From the NCBI RefSeq assembly GCF_013373865.1, contig NC_050471.1, positions 13,458,983 through 13,522,982 of the forward strand: 64,000 bases of DNA. The letters are read 5' to 3'. This DNA is from Monomorium pharaonis. Taxonomy: Eukaryota; Arthropoda; Insecta; Hymenoptera; Formicidae. Made by a program: the position numbers and the translations under genes. The stretch's first letter is position 1. The number at the start of each line of letters is the position of its first letter. The notes under the pieces were generated by a model, which was not told the origin of the DNA, searched no databases, and worked only from the letters and a program-made list of their open reading frames with translations. Below are positions 44,195-56,561 of this stretch, piece by piece.

Positions 44195-46335
44195 ATGTCG
44201 CATAAACATTCATGTAAACGAGTACTTAGTTCTTCACAACGAAGAAAAATGGTAAAAATAGAAACAGATATGATAACGAAATCTCATGAAACAACAGAGA
44301 AAACATTTGCTTCAACATCATTTTCTGAAAACACATTACATAATCCAATACATGATGATAATATAGTCCAAAATGAATTTGAAAATGTTCTACATAATGA
44401 AGGTATACTATCAAGTGAATCTGAGCTTTGTGACGAAAATATCCAAAATGAATTTGAAAATGTTTTACATGATGAAGATCAATCAAATGAATCTGAGGTT
44501 TCTGATGAAAATAACGTAGCACTACAAGATCATATTAGCAATATTACAGAAAATAGTAATGTAGATAGTGGTTTAAATAAGAATATAGATTTTAAGACTT
44601 TTTTATGCCAATGGGCTATCAAAGAGCATATTTCACAATCATCATTGCGCTCTTTGTTACAAGGAATAAAACAATATACATGTAAAAATTGTAGCTTGAA
44701 TATACCGTTAGATCCAAGAACATTTTTGCATACTCCTAGGAGTAGTATTGTAGAAAATTGTGCTGGTGGTCAATATTATCATTTTGGACTGAGACGAGGA
44801 ATACTAAGTATTATGTCGTCATTTTCACAAAATATTACAGAAATCAAAATATTAATAAATGTTGATGGATTGCCATAACAAAATCGTCGCAACGACAATT
44901 TTGGCCGATTCTGGGATCTGTAGCTGAGTCTAAAGAAGTTTTTATTATTGGTGTTTACTATGGAACACAAAAACCATCAGATAATAATGAACTTCTTTCA
45001 AAATTCATAGATGAAGCAAATCTATTACATGAAGAAGAAATCATTTTAAATAACACAAGTGTGTCATGTACAATACGCTCTATCATATGCAATTCACCAG
45101 CAAAAGCATTTATGTTGCAAGTAAAAGGACATAACGGTTATTCAAGTTGCACAAAGTGCATAACTGAAGGCAGCTATGTTAATGGTAAAATATGTTTTCC
45201 TAAAACAAATGCACAGCTACGAACAGACGCAGATTTTCGTGAAAGAAAGGATGAAAATTATTACATTGGCCATTCAGCTCTTTTAGAGCTACTAGATTTT
45301 GATCTCGTGAATAATGTACCTTTGGATTATATGCATCTTATATGTTTGGGAGTTATGCGCAAATTGTTATATATATGGTTATTTGGAGACCTTGAAGTTC
45401 GTTTGCAACATAGGAAAGTAGAGGCAATATCATCGCGACTGGAAAATGTCTTCAAATAATATATACCATGCGAATTTGTACGCAAATCAAGATCACTTAC
45501 CTTTGTCAAACTATGGAAGGCAACAGAATTTCGAAGTGTACTGTTATATACAGGTTGTGTAGCTTTCAAAGGAATTCTTCAAAAGGATATATATAATCAT
45601 TTTTTAGTATTGCATGTGGCAATTAGGATATTATGTTGTTCACAATTTGAAACACTTATTGACTATGCTCAAGAGCTTCTGCAATATTTTGTATCATCTT
45701 TTAAGTTGTTGTATGGTATTCACAACATTTCACATAACGTGCATAATCTTATACATTTAACGCAAGATGTAAAAAAGTTTGGCACACTAGATAACTTTAG
45801 TTCTTTCAAATATGAAAATTACTTGCAAACATTGAAGAGGATACTAAAAAAGCATCATCAACCATTGCAACAGGTCGTTCGAAGATATATTGAACATGAA
45901 CGAAATAAAATTGAGAAACCTCGCGAATTGCATATAACATTTTCTGATTATTTAATTGACAGAATGTCAACACATGTAAAAGGTCCTTTAATTGAAGGCT
46001 GCTGCAACCCACAGTATTACATAATAAAATGCTTAAATGTAACTATACGTACTGATACATTAGCAGATAATTGCTGTGGTTTAATAAATGGAAGCATTGT
46101 TGAAATAAAAAATATTGCTCATCATAAAGAACTTGATACGGATGTCATTATAGGTCATGAATTTTTATATAGAGAAGATTTCTATAATAAACCATGCCCT
46201 TCTTCTCTTCTGGGAATATTTGTTGTAAATAATTTATCAGAGCTAAAAATATGGCCATTGAAGGATATAAAAACAAAATATGTTAAGTTACCATTAGATA
46301 ACAAATTTGTTGTCTTTCCATTGCTACATTTGTAA
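44195..46335 (+). pseudogene. tnp2-like (CACTA/EnSpm-type) transposase, one frameshift and one stop
   Basis: The frame from ATG 44195 has a basic N terminus and an acidic linker with three near-repeats of QNEFENVLH. Then come a C-x2-C segment (TCKNC) and a VDGLP stretch where tnp2-type transposases have their first catalytic aspartate. A one-base loss near 44875 shifts the frame. The new frame continues with FWPIL, GHNGYSSCTKC and DYMHLICLGVMRKL, the conserved D-x-MH region, to 46335. It has a single in-frame TAA at 45457. An acceptor-like TTATTTTCAG at 44170-44179 suggests a 5' untranslated exon upstream. In function it would cut and paste element DNA in the nucleus. The copy is dead unless corrected. 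Family confidence is moderate: the motifs fit, no search was run. Confidence 0.65.
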
Positions 46336-46339
46336 AAAC

Positions 46340-46375
<36 letters not shown>

Positions 46376-46479
46376 GGAACAATTGGGACACTATTGCATA
46401 TATATATATATATATATATATTATACAATTAAAACGTATAATGTATATATGTTATTGTAGCACATATATACTGAATACA
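46336..46479. repeat. (TA)n-rich spacer between transposase and DUF4806 gene
   Basis: Two TATATA tracts at about 46340-46378 and 46400-46422 separate the two genes by only 144 bases, a very short distance for independent host genes. Confidence 0.8.
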
Positions 46480-49400
46480 ATGGAAGATTTATGGAAGATT
46501 ATTGTTGAGTTTAAAGATGGCGTGGAAATGATTCCTACTTCCTGGATAATGGAAGATGAAAGTGCTGCTCGGTGGCCACCTTTTACTTCACATTTAAAGT
46601 TTAATAGAGCTGTACAAAAGTGCATATCATATGAAAGTAATTGGCCCTTGCATGAGATAAAGAAGATATTAGCCACTTCGAGTAAGTTACTTACAAAGTC
46701 AACAAAGTAAAAATATTACTTAAAAAAGTTTATATTAAACATTGATAAATTGCATTTTTTGTTTAGATTCGTATGAAAAAGGATTGTTAAAATTAAAGAA
46801 AGCGGAAGTGGCGTCGGACATTAATTCTGAAAATGATGAATTTGAAAATTCTAAGAAATCTCGAAAAGACAGAGCAAAAAAGATTTTGTCAAGCACTGAT
46901 GATAGTTCTGATACAGAAAATACACAGTTACCATGTTATCCTAAAGTTCCGCAAATAAAAGGCAATGATGCACTTAATACTAAATTATCAAAGAAATATG
47001 ATAAATCAAAGACACAGTTTATAAGTAAATATCAAACAGTATATAGTTTTATGTATATGCTTTTTTATACTATATATTTTTATAATATATATTTCTTAAT
47101 AATGTATATAAAAAATTAAATTTATTGAATGTGTTATGCAGGAGAAGTTGTAACTACTTGCAACAGAAATGAAAATAACTCTGATGTACGTGAAATTGAG
47201 AAAGAAAATGACATTAATTTTGGTAAATATTACAAATTGTTATTAAAGACTTTTTATTAAACACCAACTAGCCATTACCAACTAGCAATTACATTACTTT
47301 TTTCTTGAATGAGAAAATGCATTGAATTGCATACCCTCCGCCCCCTTGGGGGAGAATATACAATACAATATATGTTATTTTACAATACACAAATTTTCAA
47401 CAATTGGAAAAACTATTGCAACGGCATTTCTGAGATTAAGTAAATTAAGTAAAAAAGTACCACTTTTCCTTCCGGTAAATATTATCGAGATATTGTAAGT
47501 TAAATATTATAGTAATAAAGTTGCAAAGTTATTTTCGAATATTAGGCTCAAAAAATATCAAGCAAATAAAAAAATGCTTCAGATAAAAGTTGTTGCAATT
47601 AATTAATCGAAAAAGATTATATAATACATGTGTTATGTTATATTGTTGGAAAATAATAAAATTAAAACGTTTTTGAGTATTTACTGGAAATGCTTTCTAA
47701 AAAGTATTTATTGATATATTTTTTAGCTATACGCAATGAAGATACTTTATATCATAACAAGTCTAGACGTTACGTTAGTAATACTGGTTCAACAAATTCA
47801 AGTAAGTATGAAACTGTCATTTTTTAATATATTTATTTTTAAATGTACAAATTTTTACTTAATGTTTTATTTCATTTTATAATTCTAGCACGTTCTGATT
47901 TTGAACGTTATGTGGTGAGAAAACTGTCAGATATTGGATTTCAACTATCTTCATTACAAGAACAAGGAAAAATTACGAATAGCAGATTAGATACTATTGC
48001 AGAAAAGTGTCAAGGATTATTTGTTTCTCATGGGACAGAAGACGAAACTACTGAGCAAGATATTATGAAAAATTTTCCCCTTGACATTATGGAAGATTTA
48101 GATGCTTTTGAAAAATTGTTAATTGAAGGTCAACTAAATCATAAAAAATTGGTGAGTACTGTGAAAATTGAAATCAATTGTGTATGCGTATGTGTGGTGT
48201 GTACGCACCACATGCAAATATATCATATATTATACTTGTTATTCATATTTATTATTGTTACATCCAGCCTTATGGGATTTTACTCTTTATTCGGTAGGAA
48301 GGATATCTCAGGGAGAACAGGTAAGGCAGGGAAGAACGTAACAAAACGTGTAGAATTCCCGTAGGCACACAGTTTAAGGAGGATATGTGCCTCGGGTCGA
48401 ACGCACTTTTTATGACTCAAAAATATAGGTCAACGTGCCGATAGGCCCGCTATAACACGTTTCGAGTCGTACGTCCGTCGGTCCAAGTTTCGAGTCAACG
48501 AATTGAATCGCTTTAACTCGGGATCGGACCAGGTGCAGTCTTTGTTCGGGATAGACGAGGTCGTTGTTAATTAAAATAAATGATAAAGTTTCACATAAAA
48601 TTAACAAAAGTATTTATTCTAATAACAAATAAAAATGAAAATAAAAAGAAATACAAATAAGCGCTGAAGTCGTGATTTGACAATTTTGTAATAACGATAT
48701 AATTAAATTTAAGACGCATAGTGAGTATGAATATAGTTGTACAAATATTAAATAAGTATATAGTGGGGGGAGAAAGGAAAACAAGAGATTTTTGTTTTTT
48801 TAATTCTACAGTATTAACGGTAAACGCAGAGCAAAGAAATAGACAAAGGGTTTATTAAATGGTTAGATGGGGAAAACATAGATGCTTGGAGCCATAAGAG
48901 GATAAAGCATAGCGGGGAAGAGTGGGGGTGGAATGTCTTCGGATTCAGTGGAACTTATGGGAGAGTAACTTGAAGAAGGAGGAGGACTAGAAAAAGAATA
49001 TGTTGGGAATATCTGAGGAACGTGTTCATGTTCTTCAGTAATTGGAGGCAAAGAGAAAGGTCAAGGAACACTAAGTTCTTCGAAGGTGGTAGCTGGAGGG
49101 AAGAGTCGAGGAACACTAAGTTCTTCGAAGGTGGTAGCTGGAGAGAAGAGTCGAGGAACACTAAGTTCTTCGAAGGTGGTAGCTGGAAAGGAGGGTCGAG
49201 GAACACTAAGTGGGAAATTATTTATAAAATAATAGGAACGTGTCTTAAAAAATTAAAACGGAAGGGAATAGATGAGTAACGTAAAAACAAAGAAAGAAAT
49301 TGTGATTGTAGGACTTACTCATTACTGGTTCTCGAATAAATCCGTTGGAATCGAAGGGATTTCTTGACCGGATGGAACGGCACTAAAGTTTACTTGCGCA

Positions 49401-50621
49401 CTGATTCTACATGATTACTAACTAACTCTCTTATTAACTGACTAAAAACATAAATGAACTCACAACTAACTACTCTCAACTAACTGATTATTACAGACTA
49501 TTATTACTACTACTATTATTACTGACTATTACTGACATTATTACTGACTGCTACTAACTGACCGCTCAACTATTACTACTACTCTCATTACTCACGACAT
49601 TATATATGCTGACTCTCTTCAAGATTTTGTATTATATATACAGAGTCTTACAAGGGGAGGATCCAGAGGTAGGTGGTTCAAATATTCTAATTGGTAGGAT
49701 TCTTTTTCAGGATTGTGTGGTGGGTGAATTCTACGTTTTCTTATTGGAAAAATAGTTTTTCCTTTTTGACCAATCATACGTTGAGTACTCTGTCGAAAGT
49801 TTCTCTGTTTCCTCCCACATTCTTTCAATTTTATCGAAGGGATCCGACCTATCGCGTAGGTTATCTTCCTTTGGGTTTAAGAGATAAATAATTTTTTCTA
49901 TCGTGCTAGACGTGCTACGGTATGGTTTGCAGATGGAGGAAACGGTTATTTATTTTTTGCTTATGTTTAGATACTTTATTGCTCATTTTTTGTGAGGAAA
50001 CGTGAAACTTTGCTTAGATCCCATGTTTGTTTTTGAATTTCTATCTTCAGAATTTATTATTTGTTGACTCAATATTCAAAAAGAGTCGGAATTATTTACT
50101 TGGTCGTTTCGTCCATCTATGTTTGTCATTACGTTCCTAACAGACTAATCCTAAACGCGTAAAAAATTATCGGAGACCGTTGAAACGGAATTTCTTTTGT
50201 AAAATTATTTGTTCCTCTGACGAAGGGAAATCGTGGAGTCTGCCGGACGTAACATTATATATTTACATTTTTTATACAGATTAAAGAATTATCCCGTATT
50301 GGCGGGAGTGATATGAAAAAAATAGTATTTAATCTTCTACGAACATTAATTACTGATAATTTGGCGCGAGATTTTAATTATATTGGAGGAAAGAAGAAAC
50401 GTGTATTTTATGATTTGGAATTACGGAAAATTATATTAAGTATGTATATTAATAATACTTTTAATTATAATATTAACTTTTAAACAAAATTGAGATTTTT
50501 TATTTTTTTTATAGGTGTTGTACGAATTAATTTTAATGACACGACAGAGCAAATGATCAGTGAACCCATTAGATCATGGTTGCGGCATGCAAGTGAACGT
50601 TACAAGAACAAAACAAAGTAA
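46480..50621 (+). CDS. DUF4806-type protein, seven exons, intact
   Basis: Exons: 46480-46681, 46767-47024, 47142-47222, 47727-47801, 47889-48151, 50280-50439, 50515-50621. All have GT-AG borders and matching phases and sum to 1146 nt (381 residues plus stop). The N-terminal part (FKDGVEMIPTSWI, then WPP) and the C-terminal part (helical FERYVVRKLSDI, then FPLDIMEDL, and a last segment with IGGKKK and SWLRHASERY) follow the layout of DUF4806 proteins, common and multicopy in ants and other insects. The middle is charged and disordered. The function is unknown. A 2.0-kb solo LTR lies in intron 5 without touching exon borders. The gene starts 144 bp after a tnp2-like transposase on the same strand, so it may be the accessory gene of that transposon. 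Confidence 0.75.
48256..50254 (-). mobile_element. Solo LTR, 1999 bp (copy C of the TGTTACGTCC family) in intron 5
   Basis: On the plus strand it starts TGTTACATCCAGCC and ends TGCCGGACGTAACA, with TTAT on both sides (48252-48255 and 50255-50258). It is the reverse complement of copy B, but with the 45-bp minisatellite of copy A and a different, TACTGACTATTACTG-like simple region at about 49420-49600. It splits the intron between exons 5 and 6 of the DUF4806 gene. Confidence 0.85.
49065..49209 (-). repeat. 45-bp minisatellite, three units, inside LTR copy C
   Basis: GGAACACTAAG recurs at 49065, 49110, 49155 and 49200. The unit is the complement of the one at 121-345. Confidence 0.85.
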
Positions 50622-51300
50622 ATTTTTAAAAATTGCAGATTTATATATATATATATCAATTAAAGTTATCAGCATATTTTTATATTTTTTGTTGCAGAGA
50701 CAATACAAATAAACATGCAACAACAGAAAATAACAATTAAAAAATACAATAATAATGGAATAAATAATTCTGGGAAAATTCACATTTTTAGTATAACAAA
50801 TTCACAGACTTTACTATAGACGCTGATGAATTTACATCTAAGTTTGTTAGATCTGTTGTTAAATACAAGATATAAGTAGTTTAGTGATCTGAATATTATT
50901 TGCACTATTGATGTTATTAAAAATTTTATTTATTTTTATTTACGTTATAATTTTGACTAAAGTATAAATTGTACCAAAGAAAGTACAAATTTATTTGTAA
51001 GCAAATATTTACTTTTTATGTTGTGTATTAACTAAGCTATGAAAGTTTTTGTAACAATATGATTAAAGGAAATACTTTTTAAGATAAATTATCTTCTCGT
51101 GTTCTTAACCATAAATATTATGTTTTTAAGGTTAAATATACAATTTACTGTGAAATAATTTATTTTTTTTTTTTAATTTAGATACTTAAATTAAATTCTA
51201 AAAGTAAAACAGAAATATTTTTACTAAAACGTAAATAATACAAAGAATAATACTTTTAACATCTATTTAACATATTTGCCAAATAATTTGTTTAATGTTT
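50622..51300. other. 3' flank of the DUF4806 gene, AT-rich
   Basis: This probably includes the 3' untranslated region. No further exon or repeat is supported. Confidence 0.5.
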
Positions 51301-51305
51301 TTAGT

Positions 51306-51534
51306 TTATATAAGAATTAGATCGACTCGATCCATTGCGAATATAGTTAATAAACTTCGAAATCTTCCCTTTAACAAGCCAAACGCCCTTTCAATGACAA
51401 TCCTTGCAGAGGCATGACAAAAATTGTAATTTTTTTGTCGGTGTGTTAAGTGACCATTATTTCGGTACGATATTATCATATTTTGTTGCAGTTTATAAGC
51501 CGAGTCACCAATTAAATGGTTATCTTGAGGAAAT

Positions 51535-51535
<1 letters not shown>
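51306..51535 (-). pseudogene. PIF/Harbinger transposase, C-terminal part
   Basis: The minus strand encodes HLIGDSAYKL, then RNNGHLTHRQKNYNF, then IERAFGLLKGRFR. GDSAY carries the second and IERAFG the third catalytic acidic residue of the DDE_4 (HARBI1-type) nuclease. The stretch ends at a stop at 51306 and starts beside a C/CT-rich tract where a non-LTR element is inserted. The N-terminal exon of what is probably the same gene lies at 56562-56758. The part with the first catalytic aspartate is not visible between them, so the gene is broken. Confidence 0.75.

Positions 51536-51540
<5 letters not shown>

Positions 51541-51566
<26 letters not shown>
51541..51566. repeat. (CT)n tract at the 5' border of the non-LTR element
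   Basis: A CCCCCC(TC)n simple repeat. A second, longer (CT)n tract lies at 56120-56168 just past the 3' end. Confidence 0.85.
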
Positions 51567-51843
51567 ACTGCTGGGTCTGGAATGGAGTAGACGTGTCAAA
51601 CATCGCTCCGCCTTTATAGTGTGTTTTGAAAAGAAAAGAGAGCAGTAGGAAAGTATAAAATTAGTGTGGTGATAGTTCTATAGACCGGTGACAACAGGAA
51701 TCGTTATCTAGCCGGGAAAGGCAGATCTGTGAATAGCTGAATTATATTTCTATAATCATGTGTATCAACGACGTTGTGACAAGCAAGCACTGACGTGGAT
51801 GGAATCTGCTGACGTGTAGCGAATCGACAGCGGCGGAACACAA

Positions 51844-53190
51844 ATGTCAACGATAGAAGAGGACACCGAATATCGATGTTCGGCATGCAAGAAGGCTATT
51901 AAAACTGAAGTAGTACAATGCAAATGCGTTAAACTGTTTTACCATCCAGGCTGTGTTAGTAAACACAAAATTTATGATAGAAATAATGAACTAGTACCGT
52001 GCCAGGGCCCCTTTGCAAAATTTGGGATAGAGAATGAAATTGGAGAAGTAAAGAAAACGGCAAGTAGCAACAGAGATAGGCTCGGATCGGCAGGAGCATC
52101 TGGAAGACCAAGCACAAGCACGAGTGGATCGGCAAATATGGACCTAAAAATTGATTGGCTCATAAGAACAATAAAAGAAATAAAAGACGAGACTATATGT
52201 AAGAAGGAAATTAAAGTGATAATAAAGGAAATTATCCAGCATGAGTTAAAGAATATCAAAGAAGAGCTAGAAGAAGTAAAAAGGATGCTGTCCACTGGAC
52301 CTAGTAATTCATCAAGAGGAGCACAAAAGAGTTATAGTGAGATAGTTAAAGAAAAGAAGAAAGAAAATGTTATAATTGTTAAACCTAAGGTTCAGCAAGA
52401 AAATGTTGATACGGCTATGTTAATAAAAAAGAAAGTAGATATAAAGAATATGGAAATGGGAATAACGAAAATAAGGAGAGGAAACAATGGTAGAGTCATC
52501 TTGGGATGTGAGAATGGAGAAGAAATGGCAAAATTGAAAACTACAGTGCAAAGCAAGCTGAGTGATGAATTTAAAGTTACTGAGTCACTACAGATAAAGC
52601 CGAAAGTAAAAATTGTTTATATTGACGAAGAAGAATGGAACTTGAGTGATAAAGAATTAATTGATTCAATTAAAAAGCAAAATAAACTTGGAACACAAGA
52701 AGAAAATAATATAAGAATAGTGAAAAGATTAAAAACTCAATCTAACAGAAGAGGTAAAACAGAAGGCGCCATAATAATTGAACTAGATGAAAAAACACAT
52801 GAATTAATGTTGAGCCAAGGAAAAGTAAATATAGGATGGAAAAGATGTCCTGTATTTAATCATATTAGTGTTAAGAGATCTCCAATTAATCATTTAATAT
52901 TTATATTAATCTAACCTTCTACTTCTTCTATAATTTTATTTAAATGCTGGAGCTATCACCATTTTGCGAAATACTGTACGCGAAATGAAGCATGCCATAA
53001 ATGTGCAGGTAATCACAAATCAAATGAGTGTACAACAAATGAAAAGAAATGTGTAAATTATATGTATAAAAACCAAACGTATAACTTGAAGATAAAAGAT
53101 GACCATGATGCATTGAGTCCGGAATGTCCGACGTTCAAAAGAGTTCTACAAGAGGAAAAGAGAAGGGCCGGCTGGGAGGATGCAAAATAG
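51844..53190 (+). pseudogene. ORF1 of the non-LTR element, with zinc fingers and a premature stop
   Basis: The frame begins with a C-x2-C...C-x-C...H-x3-C segment (CSACKK at the start), a PHD-like zinc site known from some insect ORF1 proteins. It continues through a lysine/glutamate-rich coiled coil and an RRM-like middle, and after residue ~345 meets a stop at 52912. The same frame resumes with CCHC-type knuckles (KCWSYHHFAKYC, CHKCAGNHKSNEC) from about 52942 to TAG 53188. About 60 AT-rich bases between 52880 and 52942 look like an insertion that brought in the stop. The protein would bind element RNA. Confidence 0.75.
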
Positions 53191-56050
53191 CAATCACAGA
53201 AGGAAGAGAAACATATACTGTATACAAATGCGCAAAGTTTAATGGCACATAAGGACGAGATACAGCATCAGATTATGAAGAAATCAAATCCGGCAGTTAT
53301 TGCATTGTCGGAGTCAAGACTAACTGCGGAAATTGAAGACAGTGAAATAAGTATACCGGGATACAGTGTGGTTAGATGCGACGCGGAAAATAGAAATACA
53401 GGGGGGGTTGCTCTGTATGTAAGAGATGATATCAAGTATGAAATAGTAGTATTGAAAAAATTAGAAAGGATTGTGTGGTGCGTTGCAATAGAAGTGAAAG
53501 AGAAATTATTTAAAGGAGTGTTAATGGTAATATATCATTCACCGAGTGCATCACATGGAGAGTTTATAGGATTCTTAGAGGAGATAGTAGAAGAATTAAC
53601 GATAAAAGAAGAGTGTATAATATTAGGAAACTTTAATATAGATTGTATGACAGACTCTTATTATACAAATAAACTACTAACGACTATGTAAAGTCTAGGT
53701 ATGAAGCAATATGTGGATAAACCAACGAGAGTTACCGAAAATAGTAAAACAATTATAGATCTAGTTTTTGCGAATAAAGATATAAATGTAGAAGTCAAGT
53801 ACGAACCTAAGATAACGGATCATGCGTGGATAAAAGTCGTGATAAATACGAACAAGACTGTAAATAAATATAAAGAATTCAGTGGCAGGGATTATAGTAG
53901 ATATAATGCGCTTTATTAAGCTAGTGGAGAGTAATTTAGAAAAAGGATATGATTTAGATATTAATGAGTTAGATATTAATGTAAGGGCAAAGAATTTAAT
54001 TAATAGTATTGTAGATGCGCTACAAGACATCTTAGCACCTAAGAAAATTTTTAGAATACCGAAAATATGGGAAGGGAAAAAATTGTATTCAAAGGAAATA
54101 GAAGAGCTAGCGACTAGAAGAGATGAGGCTTATAGAAAAGCACTGTACGATAGCACGGAACAAAACTGGCAACAATTTAAAATAGAAAGAAATGCAGTAG
54201 TTAATTTAATTAGAATAAAGAAAAAAGAATATTATGAAAACATGATTGATCATAATAGTAACAATCCCACAACTATGTGGAAATTATTAAAAGAAATTAT
54301 TACAGGAGGACCAATAGGTGCAAAAGTTGTAGGAAAAATAGATTTTGAAATATTAGACAATAATATAGAGTGTGATATAGCTGATAAATTTAACTTATAT
54401 TATATACAAAGTATTAACGACATAATAAAATCTATAGATAAGAATTATACAACGAGCACAAATAAGAGAACTATTTATTGTATTGAAAAGAAGGGAGAGC
54501 TAGAAAAATTTGAGTCAATTACGACAGAACAAGTAAAAATAATTATTAGGGAATTAATAAAAAAGAAAGGCACAGAAGAAGGAATAACTAGCGATATATT
54601 AAAAACGGTGTCTTGTGTCATTGGAGAGGAATTTTGTGATATAACAAATAAGTCATTGAGTGAGGGTTGTTTTTTGAAAGAGTGGAAAACATTCATGATA
54701 ATTCCAATACCAAAAGTAGAAAAACCTAAGAGGGCAAGTGATTATAGGCCTATTAATATATTACCAATATATGAAAAAGTATTAAAGATAATAGTTAAAA
54801 AGCAAATTGAGAAGCAAATCTACCTAGAAAGTAATAATATCATAACGGAACATCAGTCGGGCTTCAGAAAAAATTATTCGTGTGAAACAGCAATTCAAAC
54901 AGTTATAGATGAATGGAAATTGATTATTAGTGAAAGACAAATAGTAGGAGTTATTTTTGTAGATCTTAAACGAGCTTTCGAGACAATTGATAGAGAAAGA
55001 TTATTAGAGAAATTATAGCAGTATGGTATTACAGGAACAGTTCTAGAATGGTTTAGGTCGTACTTAAAAGATAGAATGCAACAAGTTCAATTTAATGATA
55101 GATGGTCTAAGATAATGACTACGGAATACGGAGTGCCACAGGATTCGGTATTGAGCCCATTGTTATCTATAATATATATGAATGATATTGTTAACGTTTG
55201 CTCGGATATGTGTAATATAAAAATGTTTGCGGACGATACCTTAATATATGTAACAGGTGAGAGTAGTGCGGAAGTAGAGAAGAAATTGAATATTGCATTT
55301 AACGTAGTGGAGGAATGGATGAATATTAATAAACTGAAGATGAATTCGGGGAAAACAAAATATATGTTAGTTAGAGGGATAAGAAAAGAATTGAGAGGCA
55401 ATACTACTGTGAGATGTTTGGATGGAAATGAGATTGAGCGTGTAGAAATAATAAAGTACTTGGGTATAATTATTGATGATAGACTTAGATTTAGCGGTCA
55501 CTGTGATTACATGCTAAAGAAAATATGGAAGAAAATAAGTTTTTTAAATAGAATAGGAAACTTGATCTCGGCTTACACTAGATGTACGATATACAAAACA
55601 ATTGTAGCACCTCACTTTGAGTATTGTGCGACGCTACCATTAGATATGGGAGATACACAGTTAAGTAGGCTCCAAAAAGCGCAAAATAGAGCTATGAGAG
55701 TCATATTGTAATGTGACAGACGTACCAAAGTTAAATGTGTGCACCAAGCGTTGCAATTTATGACCATAAGACAAAGGCTGCATTACAACACGTCCATATT
55801 TATTTTTAAAATTTTAAATATGATGCCGGAGCAATTTAGTAATAGACTTAGAATAGTAGAGGGAGAACGCGAAACTAGGCAGACAGGGGATATTGTTATT
55901 GAATTTCGAAAAACAAGAAGCGCGCATAAAAGTTTATTTTATGAGGGTGTGTTAATGTATAACGCATTACCACCCGAAGTTAAACATTGTAATTGTTTAG
56001 AAATGTTTAAACAAATCCTAAAAGAGTTTGTTTTTAATGATGTAGCATAA
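53191..56050 (+). pseudogene. ORF2: endonuclease and reverse transcriptase, several breaks
   Basis: The frame follows ORF1 in the same phase. The apurinic-type endonuclease part has LYTNAQSL, ALSESRL, GGVALYVR and ILGNFNID, where the usual catalytic D of GDFN is N, and TDHAW. An in-frame TAA is at 53689 and a frameshift near 53900-53920. The reverse transcriptase has VIFVDLKRAFET (motif A), GVPQDSVLSP (motif B, usual G replaced by D) and FADDT (motif C, catalytic aspartates kept). In-frame stops lie at 55016 and 55709. The C terminus has YNALPPEVK, as in CR1/L2-like groups. Confidence 0.85.
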
Positions 56051-56095
56051 AATTGTATATATATGTATTGAAAATTGCTGAAAAAGCTAATAAAA

Positions 56096-56117
56096 GATCA
56101 ATCAATCAATCAATCAA

Positions 56118-56168
<51 letters not shown>
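56096..56168. repeat. (ATCA)n tail followed by (CT)n
   Basis: ATCAATCAATCA to about 56117 is the likely 3' tail of the non-LTR element. The following (CT)n is target-side simple repeat. Confidence 0.8.
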
Positions 56169-56561
56169 TTCACTTATACATCCACGCATATACACATACA
56201 GTCATCATGATTAATATTTACTCTATTTTGAAATTTATCTAGAATATTTTTAAAATAATATGCATTTCTATGACAAAGAAATAAAGCCAGGACTTAAATT
56301 TCAAACTTGTAATAAGAAATTCATATAAAAAATTGTAGCTTGTAAATGTAACATTATACGTTTGTTGACTAAAATATAATTTTTTACACCTCAAATTATG
56401 TACCACTCAGTGAACACAGCATCACTTTTATATGCAAAATTGTTTTCAATGCAAATTTGAGAATCAGGTCCCAAAAATGTAAAAAAATTTTTTTTATCAA
56501 AAAGAAAAATTATTAATTTAATTTTCTTTCTATAAAAAAAGAGATCATTAATAAATCATAC
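56169..56561. other. AT-rich intron-like DNA
   Basis: No coding content. It probably belongs to the intron of the broken Harbinger gene on the minus strand. Confidence 0.4.

Larger units (their letters stand above)
51567..56119 (+). mobile_element. Degenerate non-LTR retrotransposon (Jockey/CR1-like superfamily)
   Basis: A plus-strand element has a ~280-bp 5' leader, ORF1 (51844-53190), ORF2 with endonuclease and reverse transcriptase (53191-56050), and a short 3' UTR ending in (ATCA)n at 56096-56117. It has no RNase H and no LTRs. It lies between CT tracts and separates two pieces of a Harbinger gene. Several stops and a frameshift make it inactive. Confidence 0.85.

Noticed and set aside
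44226..44522. 98-codon minus-strand frame
   Set aside because: It is the complement of the acidic linker of the plus-strand transposase.
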